Source: Acidobacteriota bacterium | Lineage (GTDB): Bacteria > Acidobacteriota > Thermoanaerobaculia > Multivoradales > J023 | Length of the DNA: 34,555 nucleotides | Assembly: GCA_029263355.1 (NCBI GenBank) | Contig: JAJCXQ010000692.1 | Span: forward strand, 1-34,555 | Reading direction: 5' to 3' | Part shown: piece after piece, positions 25,154 through 33,533 of the stretch | How positions within the stretch are numbered: position 1 is the first letter of the stretch | Layout of the letters: each line of letters starts with the position of its first letter | Made by a program: the position numbers and the translations under genes | The notes under the pieces: model-generated | The model's input: the letters and a program-made list of their open reading frames with translations, nothing else | The model's database searches: none | What the model was told of the DNA's origin: nothing

Positions 25154-27029
25154 CTCGCGCACGCGCTGCCTCCCGGTGCCATCTGATCGGGCTAGCCCTG
25201 TGGGGTGTCAGGGTGATGATCTCAGATCCTGGGGTCTGGCAGTCTCCCGATGGGCGCGGCTGTGCAATGACGGCTGACCGCACTGGAAGCGGTTGGAGTT
25301 GGCGACGGCGAGGCGCTGGCCATCGCCGAAGACCTGGAGGGCGGGGTGCCTCGACTTGGGGCGGCGGGCCGGAGGCCGTCGCGGCGGGGCACACCACGCG
25401 ATAGATCACTAAATCCCTGAGCTGAGTTTTGCGATGCTTGCGGACGCCTAGACGGTAGCGTTCCTCGAGGCATGCTCGATCGAGGCTGGCCAACATGCGC
25501 TCTGCCGGCGCCGCCTTTCCTCGTCGCTCGATGTGCATCAGCCAGCGGATGTTTTTTTCGTGGAGATAACTCAAGAGTGGCTTTTCCAACCGCAGATAGG
25601 GCAGCAGCTCACGGTTGTTCATGAGGCCGTCCAAGTTGACGACCCTGGCGTCGGTAAAATACCCGAAGGTGCCGGAGTCAAAGGCGCCGATCACGGCGTC
25701 GGTAGGGAGATGGTTGTTGCAATACTCAGCCGCCGCGGCCATCCGGGTGATGATGTTGGATCGCCCCTGGGAGTTGAGATGACCACTGGCCCGGTTGACG
25801 AGCAAAACCACAAGAGCCACGGTCGCGACGAGGGGTACGGCCCAAGCGATGAAACGGGTCACCTTGTGACGCCGGCTCGCTCGAATCAAACCTTGCCAGA
25901 GCACGGCAATCGAGATCAGTAATGTGATCAATTCGACAGCGTAGTACCAGCGGGTGTTGATCACCATGCTGGCCGGAAGGAGAAAACTGAACGCACCGAG
26001 ATGCAAGACGACAACGACGAGGAGCGTCAACCGCGCTAAATTTAGCAACGTTTCATTTCGGCGTGCGAGGCACGCAGTGAACCAGATTGCCAGCCCGGTC
26101 AAAAGGGCTCCGGTCGGGTAAATCCAAACGTTCGGATCGATCCAATGTTGACCGAAAAGATGATTCGGCAGGTTCGCCAGACTTCGTGTTGTGACCTCGA
26201 GCGAAGTGATCATGCGTGAGGTGAAACCTGACGTCCCATCCGGAGCCGCGGCATACGTGCTTTTGGCTGTTCCGCTGATCGGCAGAGGGCTGTCGAACAT
26301 CATCCAGCTCATGGAGGCGAAGAATATGACGGTCACCGTCGAAGGAAGTGCCAGCCATTTGACGGCCCGAATCGACTCACTGACCGACAGGGAATTCCGC
26401 TTCGTGGAAAGACGCCACAGCGCGAGGCCTGCATAGGCTGGAGTCAAAATCAGATTGTCGATCCGAGCCAGGACGGTCAGGGCGACGATCGAGCCACAAA
26501 TCAGCAGGCTAGCCGGACGATCGTCGCGTAGCCGCATGATGGTGACGGCGGCGAGAAGGTGCAGCATCATGTTGAGCGGCAACTCCATACCGCCCATTGA
26601 GTTGATCGGCCGAACAAGGAACACCAGCAGCAGCGCCACCGCGAGAAGTTGGACCTCGAGGCGGCACCAACGACTCAGTAGACGTTGCAACAGGACGATC
26701 GCGGCGATCGACAAAAGCGCACTCAGATAACGCGCCGCCAGCAGAAGCTCGACGTCGCCGTTGATGAGGTGAGCCAAGGCGATCAGCATCAGGGTCCACA
26801 ACGGCTGCACGCCGTTGGTGGTCACCACACCGTCGAACGTCGGACCGTTGCCTTGGGCGAGGTTACGAGCATAACCGAGGTAATAATACGCATCGTCCGT
26901 CGTGCTCGACAGCGTGGTGTCGATCGGCTTGCCCAGATAGGCGAAGGCATACAAGCCGAAGAGGACCGCCACCAGAGCGATCCAATATCGAACGACACAT
27001 TCACGGAGCCGATGAACGAGGGAGCGCAT
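25053..27029 (-). CDS. GT-C-type glycosyltransferase-like membrane protein with altered 3' end
   Basis: About 540 residues look native: some ten membrane segments, an early acidic motif TTDDAYYYLGYARNLAQG (DD, as in GT-C mannosyl/arabinosyl transferases) followed by NGVQPLW. A soluble C-terminal part contains DAVIGAFDSGTFGYFTDARVVNLDGL. GT-C enzymes move sugars from lipid carriers to acceptors outside the membrane. Past VIYRVVCPAA (about 25388) the frame runs on for about 110 residues of Arg/Pro-rich, non-membrane sequence, across the right arm of the 20-bp inverted repeat and antisense into the NTase gene. The partial copy at 24171 ends VCPPAEKRTGEG, probably the original terminus, so this gene's 3' end seems to have been replaced. 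Confidence 0.8.
   Translation of the reverse strand: MRSLVHRLRECVVRYWIALVAVLFGLYAFAYLGKPIDTTLSSTTDDAYYYLGYARNLAQGNGPTFDGVVTTNGVQPLWTLMLIALAHLINGDVELLLAARYLSALLSIAAIVLLQRLLSRWCRLEVQLLAVALLLVFLVRPINSMGGMELPLNMMLHLLAAVTIMRLRDDRPASLLICGSIVALTVLARIDNLILTPAYAGLALWRLSTKRNSLSVSESIRAVKWLALPSTVTVIFFASMSWMMFDSPLPISGTAKSTYAAAPDGTSGFTSRMITSLEVTTRSLANLPNHLFGQHWIDPNVWIYPTGALLTGLAIWFTACLARRNETLLNLARLTLLVVVVLHLGAFSFLLPASMVINTRWYYAVELITLLISIAVLWQGLIRASRRHKVTRFIAWAVPLVATVALVVLLVNRASGHLNSQGRSNIITRMAAAAEYCNNHLPTDAVIGAFDSGTFGYFTDARVVNLDGLMNNRELLPYLRLEKPLLSYLHEKNIRWLMHIERRGKAAPAERMLASLDRACLEERYRLGVRKHRKTQLRDLVIYRVVCPAATASGPPPQVEAPRPPGLRRWPAPRRRQLQPLPVRSAVIAQPRPSGDCQTPGSEIITLTPHRASPIRWHREAARARATRRPVSGFPQGAAAGTRADIGPLDDWHAPWSR
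25244..25263 (-). repeat. 20-bp inverted repeat, right arm
   Basis: Perfect reverse complement of 24369-24388. It sits 90 bases after the NTase stop, in the 230 bp of otherwise unexplained sequence between the NTase and the native end of the GT-C gene. Confidence 0.75.
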
Positions 27030-27081
27030 CGCGAGGTCGAAAGGTTTCTTCTCACGTCCCGGAGGGAAGTTATCGCTGAGC

Positions 27082-27099
27082 GAGGGATTTTAATCCCTC
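27082..27099 (-). terminator. Hairpin downstream of deaD
   Basis: GAGGGATT and AATCCCTC pair perfectly around two bases, about 20 bases past the deaD stop and before the GT-C gene start on the same strand. A plausible terminator, although no T-run follows on the minus strand. Confidence 0.45.
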
Positions 27100-27119
27100 C
27101 AGAGTTGTCGGCCAGCCCT

Positions 27120-29060
27120 CTAGCTCTTCTTCTTGGCTGGCTTGGCGCGCTTCTTCTTGGCCAGCTTGGTGAGCTTCTTCTTGCCCCGTACTTTCGCATG
27201 TCGAGGCTTCTTGTCACCTCTCGCAGCCTTGCGTTTGCGGGGCGCACCGCCCTCGGTTCGCGACGAGGCGTCGAGGCTGAGTCGCAGAGCTTGGCCGCAG
27301 ACTTGGACGCCCTGTAGATGTTTGTAGGTCTCGTGCGGCATGCCATCCGGCAGCTCGACGAGACTGAAGGTGTCATACAAGGTGATGTGCCCGATGTGCT
27401 TACCGTCGAGCTCGGCCTCGTTGGAGATCGCACCGACAATGTTGCCGGGTTGTACACCGTGGTTGCGGCCGACCTCGATGCGGTAGCGTTGCATGCGGAC
27501 GTCGGCGAGGTCGTCCCTTGACGGCCCTCGCGACGCATCGTCCCGTGACGGGCTCCGCGACGCATCGTCGCGGTGTTGCGAGCGAGGTGCGTTGCTACGA
27601 TGACGGGGAGCGTCATCGCGTTGACGGGGCCCATTGGCGGGCGGGCGATGGCGTGGCGGATCTTGACGAGTTCCTCGAACGTTGGGGGAGGCCGGCCGAT
27701 GGGCGCTTGCGGCTGGCGCCGGCCGCTCGGAGCGGGAGGTCCGCGGTGTCAAGAGTGGGCGCTCCCGTTGCACCAGATAGGCCAGGGCCGACGCCACCTG
27801 CGGCAGGTCGGCATCTTGCTCACGCTGATAGCTGTCGATCACTTTGTTGAAAAAGTCGAGATCCTGGCCTTCGATGGTGTCGGTGATCAACTGCTTGAAT
27901 TGAGTGACGCGACGGTCCGCGATGTCCGCCCGAGTCGGCAGCTGCATCGGTTGGATCTGTTGGCGGGTCACCCGTTCGATGGCGTACAACATGCGCCGCT
28001 CGCGGGGTGACACGAAGAGGATGGCCTTGCCGTGGCGCCCTGCCCGGGCGGTACGGCCGATACGGTGGACATAGGATTCCACGTCGTAGGGAATGTCGAA
28101 ATTGATCACATGGCTGATGCGGTCGACATCCAAGCCACGAGCCGCTACGTCAGTGGCGACCAGAATGTCGAGTTTGCCCTTCTTGAACCGGTCAACGGTG
28201 CGCTCGCGTAACGACTGATTCATGTCGCCATTGAGCGCCGCGCTGGCGAAGCCGCGGGCTTCCAGCCGGTCCGCCAGCTCGGTGGTGGCGATTTTGGTGC
28301 GCACGAAGACCAGCATGGCGTCGAAGTCCTCGACCTCGAGGATACGGGTCAAGGCGTCGAGCTTGTGGACCCCGGACACCCGCCAATAACGTTGCTCCAC
28401 CGTATCGACCGTGGCGGTTTTGTTTTCGATCTGGATCACCACCGGATCCCGCAGATACTTTTGGGCCACCCGTCGGATCGGAGCCGGCATGGTGGCGGAG
28501 AACAACGCCACCTGCTTCTCGGCCGGAGTGTGCTGAAGAATCTGCTCGACGTCGTCGATGAAACCCATCCGTAACATCTCGTCGGCCTCGTCCAGCACCA
28601 CTGCCGCGAGGTTGTCGAGAGCCAAGGTGCGTCGCCGCAGATGATCTTGGATCCGCCCCGGAGTGCCGACGACAACGTGGACGCCGCGACGCAGCTGGCG
28701 CAGCTGGGTGTCAATGCTCTGGCCGCCGTACACCGGTAGGACATGAAAGCCCTTCAGTCGCTTGGCGTAGGTCTGCATCGCTTCTGCGACCTGGATCGCC
28801 AGCTCGCGGGTTGGGGTCAACACCAGCACCTGTGGGCGTTTGAGGTTGACGTCCAGCCGGCTCAGCAGCGGCAGGGCGAAGGCGGCGGTTTTGCCGCTGC
28901 CAGTCTGGGCTTGGCCGAGCAGATCACGGCCTTCCAGCAGGGGCGGAATCGCCGCCGCTTGGATCGCGGACGGGGCTTCGTAGCCAACATCGTCGATCGC
29001 CTGTAAGAGGGGTGTGGCGAGGCCGAGCTCGGAAAAGCTCGGAGGGGTTTCTTGAGACAT
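27120..29060 (-). CDS. deaD: DEAD-box ATP-dependent RNA helicase (DeaD/CsdA type)
   Basis: 646 residues with all helicase motifs: Q motif with upstream F, AQTGSGKT (I), PTRELA (Ia), GTPGR (Ib), VLDEADEML (II), SATMP (III), VATDVAARGLDVD (V) and HRIGRTARAG (VI). A linker with direct repeats (SRDDASRSPSRDDASRGPSRDD) precedes a DbpA-like RNA-binding domain (YRIEVGRNHGVQPGNIVGAISNEAEL). The C-terminus is strongly basic (KKKRAKPAKKKS). DeaD helicases unwind rRNA and mRNA in ribosome assembly and cold adaptation. The ATG at 29060 has only a weak GGA upstream. Very secure. Confidence 0.95.
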   Translation of the reverse strand: MSQETPPSFSELGLATPLLQAIDDVGYEAPSAIQAAAIPPLLEGRDLLGQAQTGSGKTAAFALPLLSRLDVNLKRPQVLVLTPTRELAIQVAEAMQTYAKRLKGFHVLPVYGGQSIDTQLRQLRRGVHVVVGTPGRIQDHLRRRTLALDNLAAVVLDEADEMLRMGFIDDVEQILQHTPAEKQVALFSATMPAPIRRVAQKYLRDPVVIQIENKTATVDTVEQRYWRVSGVHKLDALTRILEVEDFDAMLVFVRTKIATTELADRLEARGFASAALNGDMNQSLRERTVDRFKKGKLDILVATDVAARGLDVDRISHVINFDIPYDVESYVHRIGRTARAGRHGKAILFVSPRERRMLYAIERVTRQQIQPMQLPTRADIADRRVTQFKQLITDTIEGQDLDFFNKVIDSYQREQDADLPQVASALAYLVQRERPLLTPRTSRSERPAPAASAHRPASPNVRGTRQDPPRHRPPANGPRQRDDAPRHRSNAPRSQHRDDASRSPSRDDASRGPSRDDLADVRMQRYRIEVGRNHGVQPGNIVGAISNEAELDGKHIGHITLYDTFSLVELPDGMPHETYKHLQGVQVCGQALRLSLDASSRTEGGAPRKRKAARGDKKPRHAKVRGKKKLTKLAKKKRAKPAKKKS

Positions 29061-29382
29061 GGGGTGCTATCCTATCGACCGCTGGTCTTGGCCTCGAACG
29101 GGTGCGGTCGACCGCGTCGAAGATTGCTCCCGGGCGAGAGCTGAAGGGAATGCATCCGGGAGGGCCAGCGAGCTCGATCTCGAGGCAGCGCCCGAGACAA
29201 GGTGAATGCCGGCACATTGGCGTGCAGCGGCAGCCTAACAGAGATCGGCCGGCATGGGGTCGTAAAAGTGATGCTGCGTCGCAGTCGGTCGAGCCTAAAT
29301 CGGCGCCAAACGGGTCAAGGCGTGTCGACGGCGAGTGCGAGCACGGCGTTTCAAGAAACGACACGCTCGAGCCGCGTGGGGT
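29061..29382. other. Upstream region of deaD, no gene seen
   Basis: About 320 bp before the 41-bp repeat array. Short open frames exist but none has a good start or family signature. It may hold a long deaD leader, as is common for cold-shock helicases; no specific element can be named. Confidence 0.4.
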
Positions 29383-29587
29383 CGTGATGATCCCCCGAAC
29401 ATCATGTTCATGTTGGCTGCAGACGTGATGTCAAGAAGTGAATAACGTTCAAGTTGCCTGCACGCGTGATGCCAAGGGATAAATAACGTTCGAGTTGCCC
29501 GTGAACGTGATGTTTCTGTAAACATCACGGCCGCGGGAGCTGTAGCCGTGATGTTTGTCGGATAATCACGGTTACAGTCAACTTGAA
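29383..29587. repeat. Array of five 41-bp units, each with a 24-bp dyad
   Basis: CGTGATG recurs at 29383, 29424, 29465, 29506 and 29547, exactly 41 bases apart. In each unit CGTGAT is followed 12 bases later by ATCACG or a near form (ATCATG, ATAACG, ATAACG, ATCACG, ATCACG), its inverted partner, making a 24-bp dyad with 17 bases between dyads. Unit 4 is a perfect 10-bp hairpin with a 4-base loop. Units 2 and 3 also share a longer block (AATAACGTTC.AGTTGCC). Outside the dyads the units have diverged. 41 bp is about four helical turns, so all dyads face one side: this looks like a multi-site operator or iteron array. Confidence 0.75.
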
Positions 29588-29619
29588 CATGACATGAGCC
29601 GGGAACGGGCGCGAGATTG

Positions 29620-29688
29620 TTAGAATGTCGCCATGGGATCTGGAGGGATGAAGGAACAGGCAAGTGGTGGAGAGCGTCCACGATTGCG
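29620..29688 (+). pseudogene. Duplicated 5' fragment of the NACHT-FGE gene
   Basis: About 59 of 69 bases match 30479-30547, covering the promoter-like TTAGAATGTCGC, the start codon (ATG 29634) and the first 18 or so codons of the DUF4062-NACHT gene. After this the frame diverges and no DUF4062 sequence follows. The two copies bracket NTase module 2. Confidence 0.75.
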
Positions 29689-29780
29689 TTGTGCCGTTCA
29701 CTTGCTCCGTCGACTGAGGCGAGCTAGGCTCTTGGATAGGTACATCCCGAGGCTGATACTTCATTCTCAAAGAGGACTTG

Positions 29781-29972
29781 ATGAGTAAGCTCGAGACATA
29801 CGGAATCTCGCTCGATCCCGTGATCGAGGTTTACAAGAAAGATGTCGACAGGACATTGATTCGCGAGAATCTCAAGCTGTCCATCGAGGAGCGTTTCAAG
29901 AGACTCGAAGCGCATCAGAGCTTCGCTGAAGAGCTTCGGGAGGCCGGGCGGCAAGCTCGGAAACGGCCCTGA
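29781..29972 (+). CDS. Small partner protein of NTase module 2
   Basis: 63 residues, charged and helical: MSKLETYGISLDPVIEVYK, then IRENLKLSIEERFKRLEAHQSFAEELREAGRQARKR. It resembles the small protein at 24457 in its core and position. AGAGGA lies four bases before ATG 29781. Its stop (TGA, 29970-29972) overlaps a possible CTG start of the NTase (29969). Probable antitoxin-like or adaptor partner. Confidence 0.7.
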   Translation: MSKLETYGISLDPVIEVYKKDVDRTLIRENLKLSIEERFKRLEAHQSFAEELREAGRQARKRP

Positions 29973-29995
29973 CCGACTTCAGTGGACTGCTGAGG

Positions 29996-30439
29996 GTGTT
30001 GGTTGATGGTGGCGTGCGCTTCGTCCTGATCGGCGGTGCAGCGGCGATGGTTCATGGAGCTGCGAGACTGACTCAGGATGTCGATGTCGTTTACGATCGG
30101 GAATCCGAGAATCTCGAGCGCCTAGCGGTGGCCCTGGCGCCCCTTGAGCCCTACCTCAGGGATGTTCCCGCCGGGCTGCCCTTCCAGCTGGATGTCGCTA
30201 CGCTCGAGCGTGGCCTGAACTTCACGCTCACCACTGCCCTTGGCCCTCTCGATCTCCTGGGTGAGATTACAGGTGGCGGTACGTATGCTGATTTGCGGCG
30301 TCACACGATCGAGATCGAAGCCTTTGGCGTCCATTTGCGTTGCCTCGATCTCCCAGCCCTCATAAAGGCGAAACGGGCTGCGGGGCGACCGAAAGACTTG
30401 GAAGCAATTGCAGAGCTGGAAGCTATTCTCGAAGAATAG
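29996..30439 (+). CDS. Nucleotidyltransferase-fold protein, module 2
   Basis: 147 residues from GTG 29996. Motifs are FVLIGGAAAMVHGAARLTQDVDVVYDR (GG motif and DxD), then LGPLDLLGEITGGGTY and a C-terminal LIKAKRAAGRPKDLEAIAEL helix, as in DUF6036/AbiEii-like NTases. Family-like sequence (DFSGLLRVLVDGG) starts before the GTG, so the true start may be the CTG at 29969, overlapping the upstream stop. Toxin or defence-type NTase is likely but unproven. The next gene is the NACHT-FGE protein 52 bp downstream. Confidence 0.8.
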   Translation: MLVDGGVRFVLIGGAAAMVHGAARLTQDVDVVYDRESENLERLAVALAPLEPYLRDVPAGLPFQLDVATLERGLNFTLTTALGPLDLLGEITGGGTYADLRRHTIEIEAFGVHLRCLDLPALIKAKRAAGRPKDLEAIAELEAILEE

Positions 30440-30479
30440 GCTGTGAGCAGCCCTCGATGTGGACCCGTGTAGAAGGTTT

Positions 30480-30485
30480 TAGAAT
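30480..30485 (+). promoter_or_regulatory. Candidate -10 of a leaderless promoter for the NACHT-FGE gene
   Basis: TAGAAT ends six bases before ATG 30492 and no Shine-Dalgarno is present. The same arrangement is kept in the duplicated copy at 29621-29634. Confidence 0.4.
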
Positions 30486-30491
30486 GTCGCG

Positions 30492-33400
30492 ATGAGCTCC
30501 GGAGGGAAGAAGGAACAGGCAGGTGATGGAGAGTGTCCACGGCTGCGGATTTTCCTCGCCTCGACCTCTGAAGACCTGAGTGCGTATCGCAGCCGGGTGG
30601 TCGAGGCGATTGCGACCCTCGAGCAGGAGGCGGCGAGTATGGAGACCTTCGGCGCAGTGCCCCACACGCCGTTGGCAACCTGCCGCCGCAAAGTCAAAAA
30701 GGCCGACGCGCTGGTTGTTATCGTGGCCCATCGTTACGGCTGGGTGCCGACCACCGAGGAGGGTGGTGACGGCGCCAAGAGCGTCACGCGTTACGAGGTG
30801 GAGACTGCCCTCGACGCTGGCAAGCCGGTGTTCGCCTTCGTGATGGATCCTGCTTATCCCTGGAGCGGTCGTAAGGAAACGGACCGGCTGAGCGACGCCG
30901 AGACCGACGACGAGGCCCAGGCGGTTTTTGCGGCAGTACGTGGTCTGAAGGACTTCAAGTCGTTCCTCGACAGCAAGGTGACGACGCAGACCTTCACCAC
31001 GCCCAACGATCTCGCCAGCAAAGTCACTTCGAGCCTCTTCCCTTGGTTGTTGGAGCAGGCCCTAGGACAGCCCCGGGCGACCGAGCCTTCCGTGCCTAGC
31101 GAGGGCGATTTCACCTCCTACCTCGAAGACCTGCTCGATCAAACCGAGACCATCAATATCACCGGCATTGCGACCCAGCACACCGAGAGCGCCCACAGCT
31201 ACCCGATCGAGCGGCTGTACACGCCGCTCTCCAGCTTCCGGCCCGTCGACAGGACACCGTCTGTCCAGTCGTCCATCGAGGCCGCCATGCTGCGGTCCGA
31301 ACGGGTGGATCTGTCCCATCTGCTACCGACCTGTGACCGCCTGTTGATCGAAGGCCAACCCGGCGCTGGCAAAACCACCTTCCTACGTTTTGTCGCCTGC
31401 ATGCTGGCTCGCGACCGACTCGGCGAGCCCTGCCCAGAGGGCGCCTCCTGGCGCCAGCACCATCTCGCCTTGAACGACGAGTCGCCAGGATTGCCGATTC
31501 TCATTCGGGTATCCGACCTGGTGGCGCTGCTCACCGCCGCCGACGCGCCGCCGCTGCGCCGCGACAATCGGTTGTGGCTGCTCGATCTTCTCGAACGGAC
31601 CAGTGCGGCAAATGGCAACGCGGCTGGGCAGACCGTCAGCGCTGCGCAGTGGGAACAGCCGCTGGCCAGCGGCGAAGCGATGCTATTGCTCGATGGCCTC
31701 GACGAAGCTGCCGACGACACCTTGCGGCAGCGCATCTTCGAGATCTTTCGTGACGCCTGCAAACGTTGGAAGTGCCCAGTGGTGGTCACCAGTCGGCCGA
31801 TCGCCACCGCGCCGCTGGTGGAGATGGGTTTCCACACCGCCACTATCGAACCCTTTGGCGATCGGGAGATCCACACTTTTGTCGAACATTGGGTGGCGGC
31901 GCTGCATGCCGCCGGTCGCGACCGGCGAGCCGCCGGGGACGAGCGTTACAGCGACACCTTGAGCGGGGCTATCGTCGGCCGCTCGCGGGTGCGCCGCCTG
32001 GCGGGTAATCCGGTGATGTTGACCTGCCTGTGTGTCGTCCACTGGAACGAGGGCCAGTTGCCGGAGGGGCGCTCGCGGGTCTACCGCTCGGTGTTGCGTT
32101 GGTTGATTGCGGCCCGCAGCCAGCGGCGCCGCGACCACGGCGCCAGTGACCTTTTTGCTTGGCGCGCCTTTGCCCGGCTGGCCCTGGCCATGATGTGCGC
32201 CGAAGGCGGCAAGCGTTCCACGATCGACTTAGAGCAGGCGGCGGAGGCGGTGGAGTCGCTGTGGGTGCGAGAGTCGCCGCAGCTCGATGCTGAAGGTCGC
32301 CGGCTCGAAGCACGCCGTTGGTTGACCTTCGAATGTCTGGGCAGCGGCGTCGTCGAAGAAGTGAGTGCCCGGCGGCTGCGTTTTTGGCATCTTACGTTCC
32401 AAGAATATCTGGCGGCATTACAGCTCGCCTGGCGAGGTGATGGTGAAGATCCGGCGGCAGACTGGTGGCCGGTTGTGAGCTCACACTTGGACAATGCTCA
32501 ATGGCGCGAGACCATCGAGCTGCTGCCCGGTTGCCTGCTCGATGAGGGTGGCGTAGGGCGAGTGGATCGGTTGTTGGAGCGGGTTTTGGCGATGCGTGGT
32601 GAGTCCCCTGATCTTGCCACCGAGGCCCGGGTCGCGGGGTTTCTCAGCAGGCTACTGCGTCCCGTCGACGTGTTGGAGTACAAACCCTCAGCCGAGGTGT
32701 CGACCGCCTACGACCAAACGTTGGCACGTTCGATGGCGATCTTTGAGCGTGAGTCTGCTGGAACCGTGCCGGTGAAGCTCCGAATCGACGTGGCCGAGGC
32801 CCTCGGTCGTGCTGGCGACCCTCGGCTCGCCGGGGGTACCGATGAGCAGCGGCTGTTAGCGGTGCCGGGTCTGGGTGGTTTGCGCCTGGGTAAGTTTCCG
32901 GTCACGGTGGAGGAGTATCAGCGTTTCGTCGAAGCGCGGGGTTATGAAGAGTCGGAGCACTGGGCTCCAGTGGGCTGGCAGCTGAAAGAAGATAAAGACT
33001 GGTTGGCGCCCGACGCTTGGTCCGAGCAGCTCGAACACCCGAGCCGGCCGGTGACCGAGGTCTCCTGGTATGAGGCAGATGCCTATTGCCGTTGGCTGGG
33101 TGAGCAACGTGGGCTGAAGATACGGCTACCGACGGAGAAAGAATGGGAGCGGGCGGCAACGCCGGTGGAAGGCGAGTACCCCTGGGGTGCAGAAGAGCCG
33201 GACGAAGAGCGGGCCAATTTTGCGCCAGATTCAGAGCCCGATGTGGGTTCACCGACGCCCGTGGGCATTTACCCCCTGGGGCGTGGGCCCTTCGGGCACC
33301 GCGACTTGGCGGGCAACGTCTGGGAATGGTGTTCTGATGAGGAGAAGGTCGAATGGACGGAAGAGCCCGTCAGGGTGCTCCGGGGCGGCGGCTGGGGCAA

Positions 33401-33506
33401 TCCCGCAGAGAGCCTGCGGGCCGCTTTTCGCCTCGGGAATCTCGCTGCGCTCCGCAACCGCGGCATTGGCTTCCGTGTGTTGGCCGCTCCCCCGAGTCTT
33501 GATTGA
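30492..33506 (+). CDS. DUF4062-NACHT NTPase with C-terminal FGE/SUMF1 domain (candidate DGR target)
   Basis: 1004 residues, no signal or membrane segment. A DUF4062 domain (about 17-110: LRIFLASTSEDLSAYR..VVIVAHRYGWVP..TRYEVETALDAGKPVFAFV) comes first. Next is a NACHT STAND NTPase with Walker A GQPGAGKTT (288-296) and Walker B LLLDGLDE (398-405), then TSRP. A helical region follows, then an FGE domain (about 790-1000; RLPTEKEWERAA, GNVWEW) ending GIGFRV. STAND NTPases oligomerise after ligand sensing; here the FGE end is the likely sensor and DUF4062 the effector or signalling part. The FGE domain lacks the six cysteines of the other two variable proteins, as expected for a cytosolic protein. 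It differs clearly from the TR-derived VRs. Confidence 0.88.
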   Translation: MSSGGKKEQAGDGECPRLRIFLASTSEDLSAYRSRVVEAIATLEQEAASMETFGAVPHTPLATCRRKVKKADALVVIVAHRYGWVPTTEEGGDGAKSVTRYEVETALDAGKPVFAFVMDPAYPWSGRKETDRLSDAETDDEAQAVFAAVRGLKDFKSFLDSKVTTQTFTTPNDLASKVTSSLFPWLLEQALGQPRATEPSVPSEGDFTSYLEDLLDQTETINITGIATQHTESAHSYPIERLYTPLSSFRPVDRTPSVQSSIEAAMLRSERVDLSHLLPTCDRLLIEGQPGAGKTTFLRFVACMLARDRLGEPCPEGASWRQHHLALNDESPGLPILIRVSDLVALLTAADAPPLRRDNRLWLLDLLERTSAANGNAAGQTVSAAQWEQPLASGEAMLLLDGLDEAADDTLRQRIFEIFRDACKRWKCPVVVTSRPIATAPLVEMGFHTATIEPFGDREIHTFVEHWVAALHAAGRDRRAAGDERYSDTLSGAIVGRSRVRRLAGNPVMLTCLCVVHWNEGQLPEGRSRVYRSVLRWLIAARSQRRRDHGASDLFAWRAFARLALAMMCAEGGKRSTIDLEQAAEAVESLWVRESPQLDAEGRRLEARRWLTFECLGSGVVEEVSARRLRFWHLTFQEYLAALQLAWRGDGEDPAADWWPVVSSHLDNAQWRETIELLPGCLLDEGGVGRVDRLLERVLAMRGESPDLATEARVAGFLSRLLRPVDVLEYKPSAEVSTAYDQTLARSMAIFERESAGTVPVKLRIDVAEALGRAGDPRLAGGTDEQRLLAVPGLGGLRLGKFPVTVEEYQRFVEARGYEESEHWAPVGWQLKEDKDWLAPDAWSEQLEHPSRPVTEVSWYEADAYCRWLGEQRGLKIRLPTEKEWERAATPVEGEYPWGAEEPDEERANFAPDSEPDVGSPTPVGIYPLGRGPFGHRDLAGNVWEWCSDEEKVEWTEEPVRVLRGGGWGNPAESLRAAFRLGNLAALRNRGIGFRVLAAPPSLD
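33372..33478 (+). repeat. Putative variable repeat of the NACHT-FGE gene
   Basis: This is the position where VRs occur in FGE-type DGR targets (after R-V-L-R-G-G, up to GIGFRV). Exposed codons CTC, GGG, AAT, CTC, CTC, AAC, CGC and GGC are each reachable from AAC, AAT or AGG by adenine changes alone. The invariant end would be ATTGGCTTCCGTGTG. No matching TR lies in this window, so this is inference. Confidence 0.4.
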
Positions 33507-33533
33507 TCTTTGTTTGTTTGAAGTTTGCGGGGT

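Noticed and set aside
29383..29587. CRISPR array
   Set aside because: Regular spacing, but only the short dyad halves are conserved and there are no long identical repeats, unique spacers or cas genes.
33372..33478. VR of the NACHT-FGE gene copied from the TR at 10404
   Set aside because: Many differences are at non-adenine TR positions and spacing differs; the invariant IMH block is not shared.
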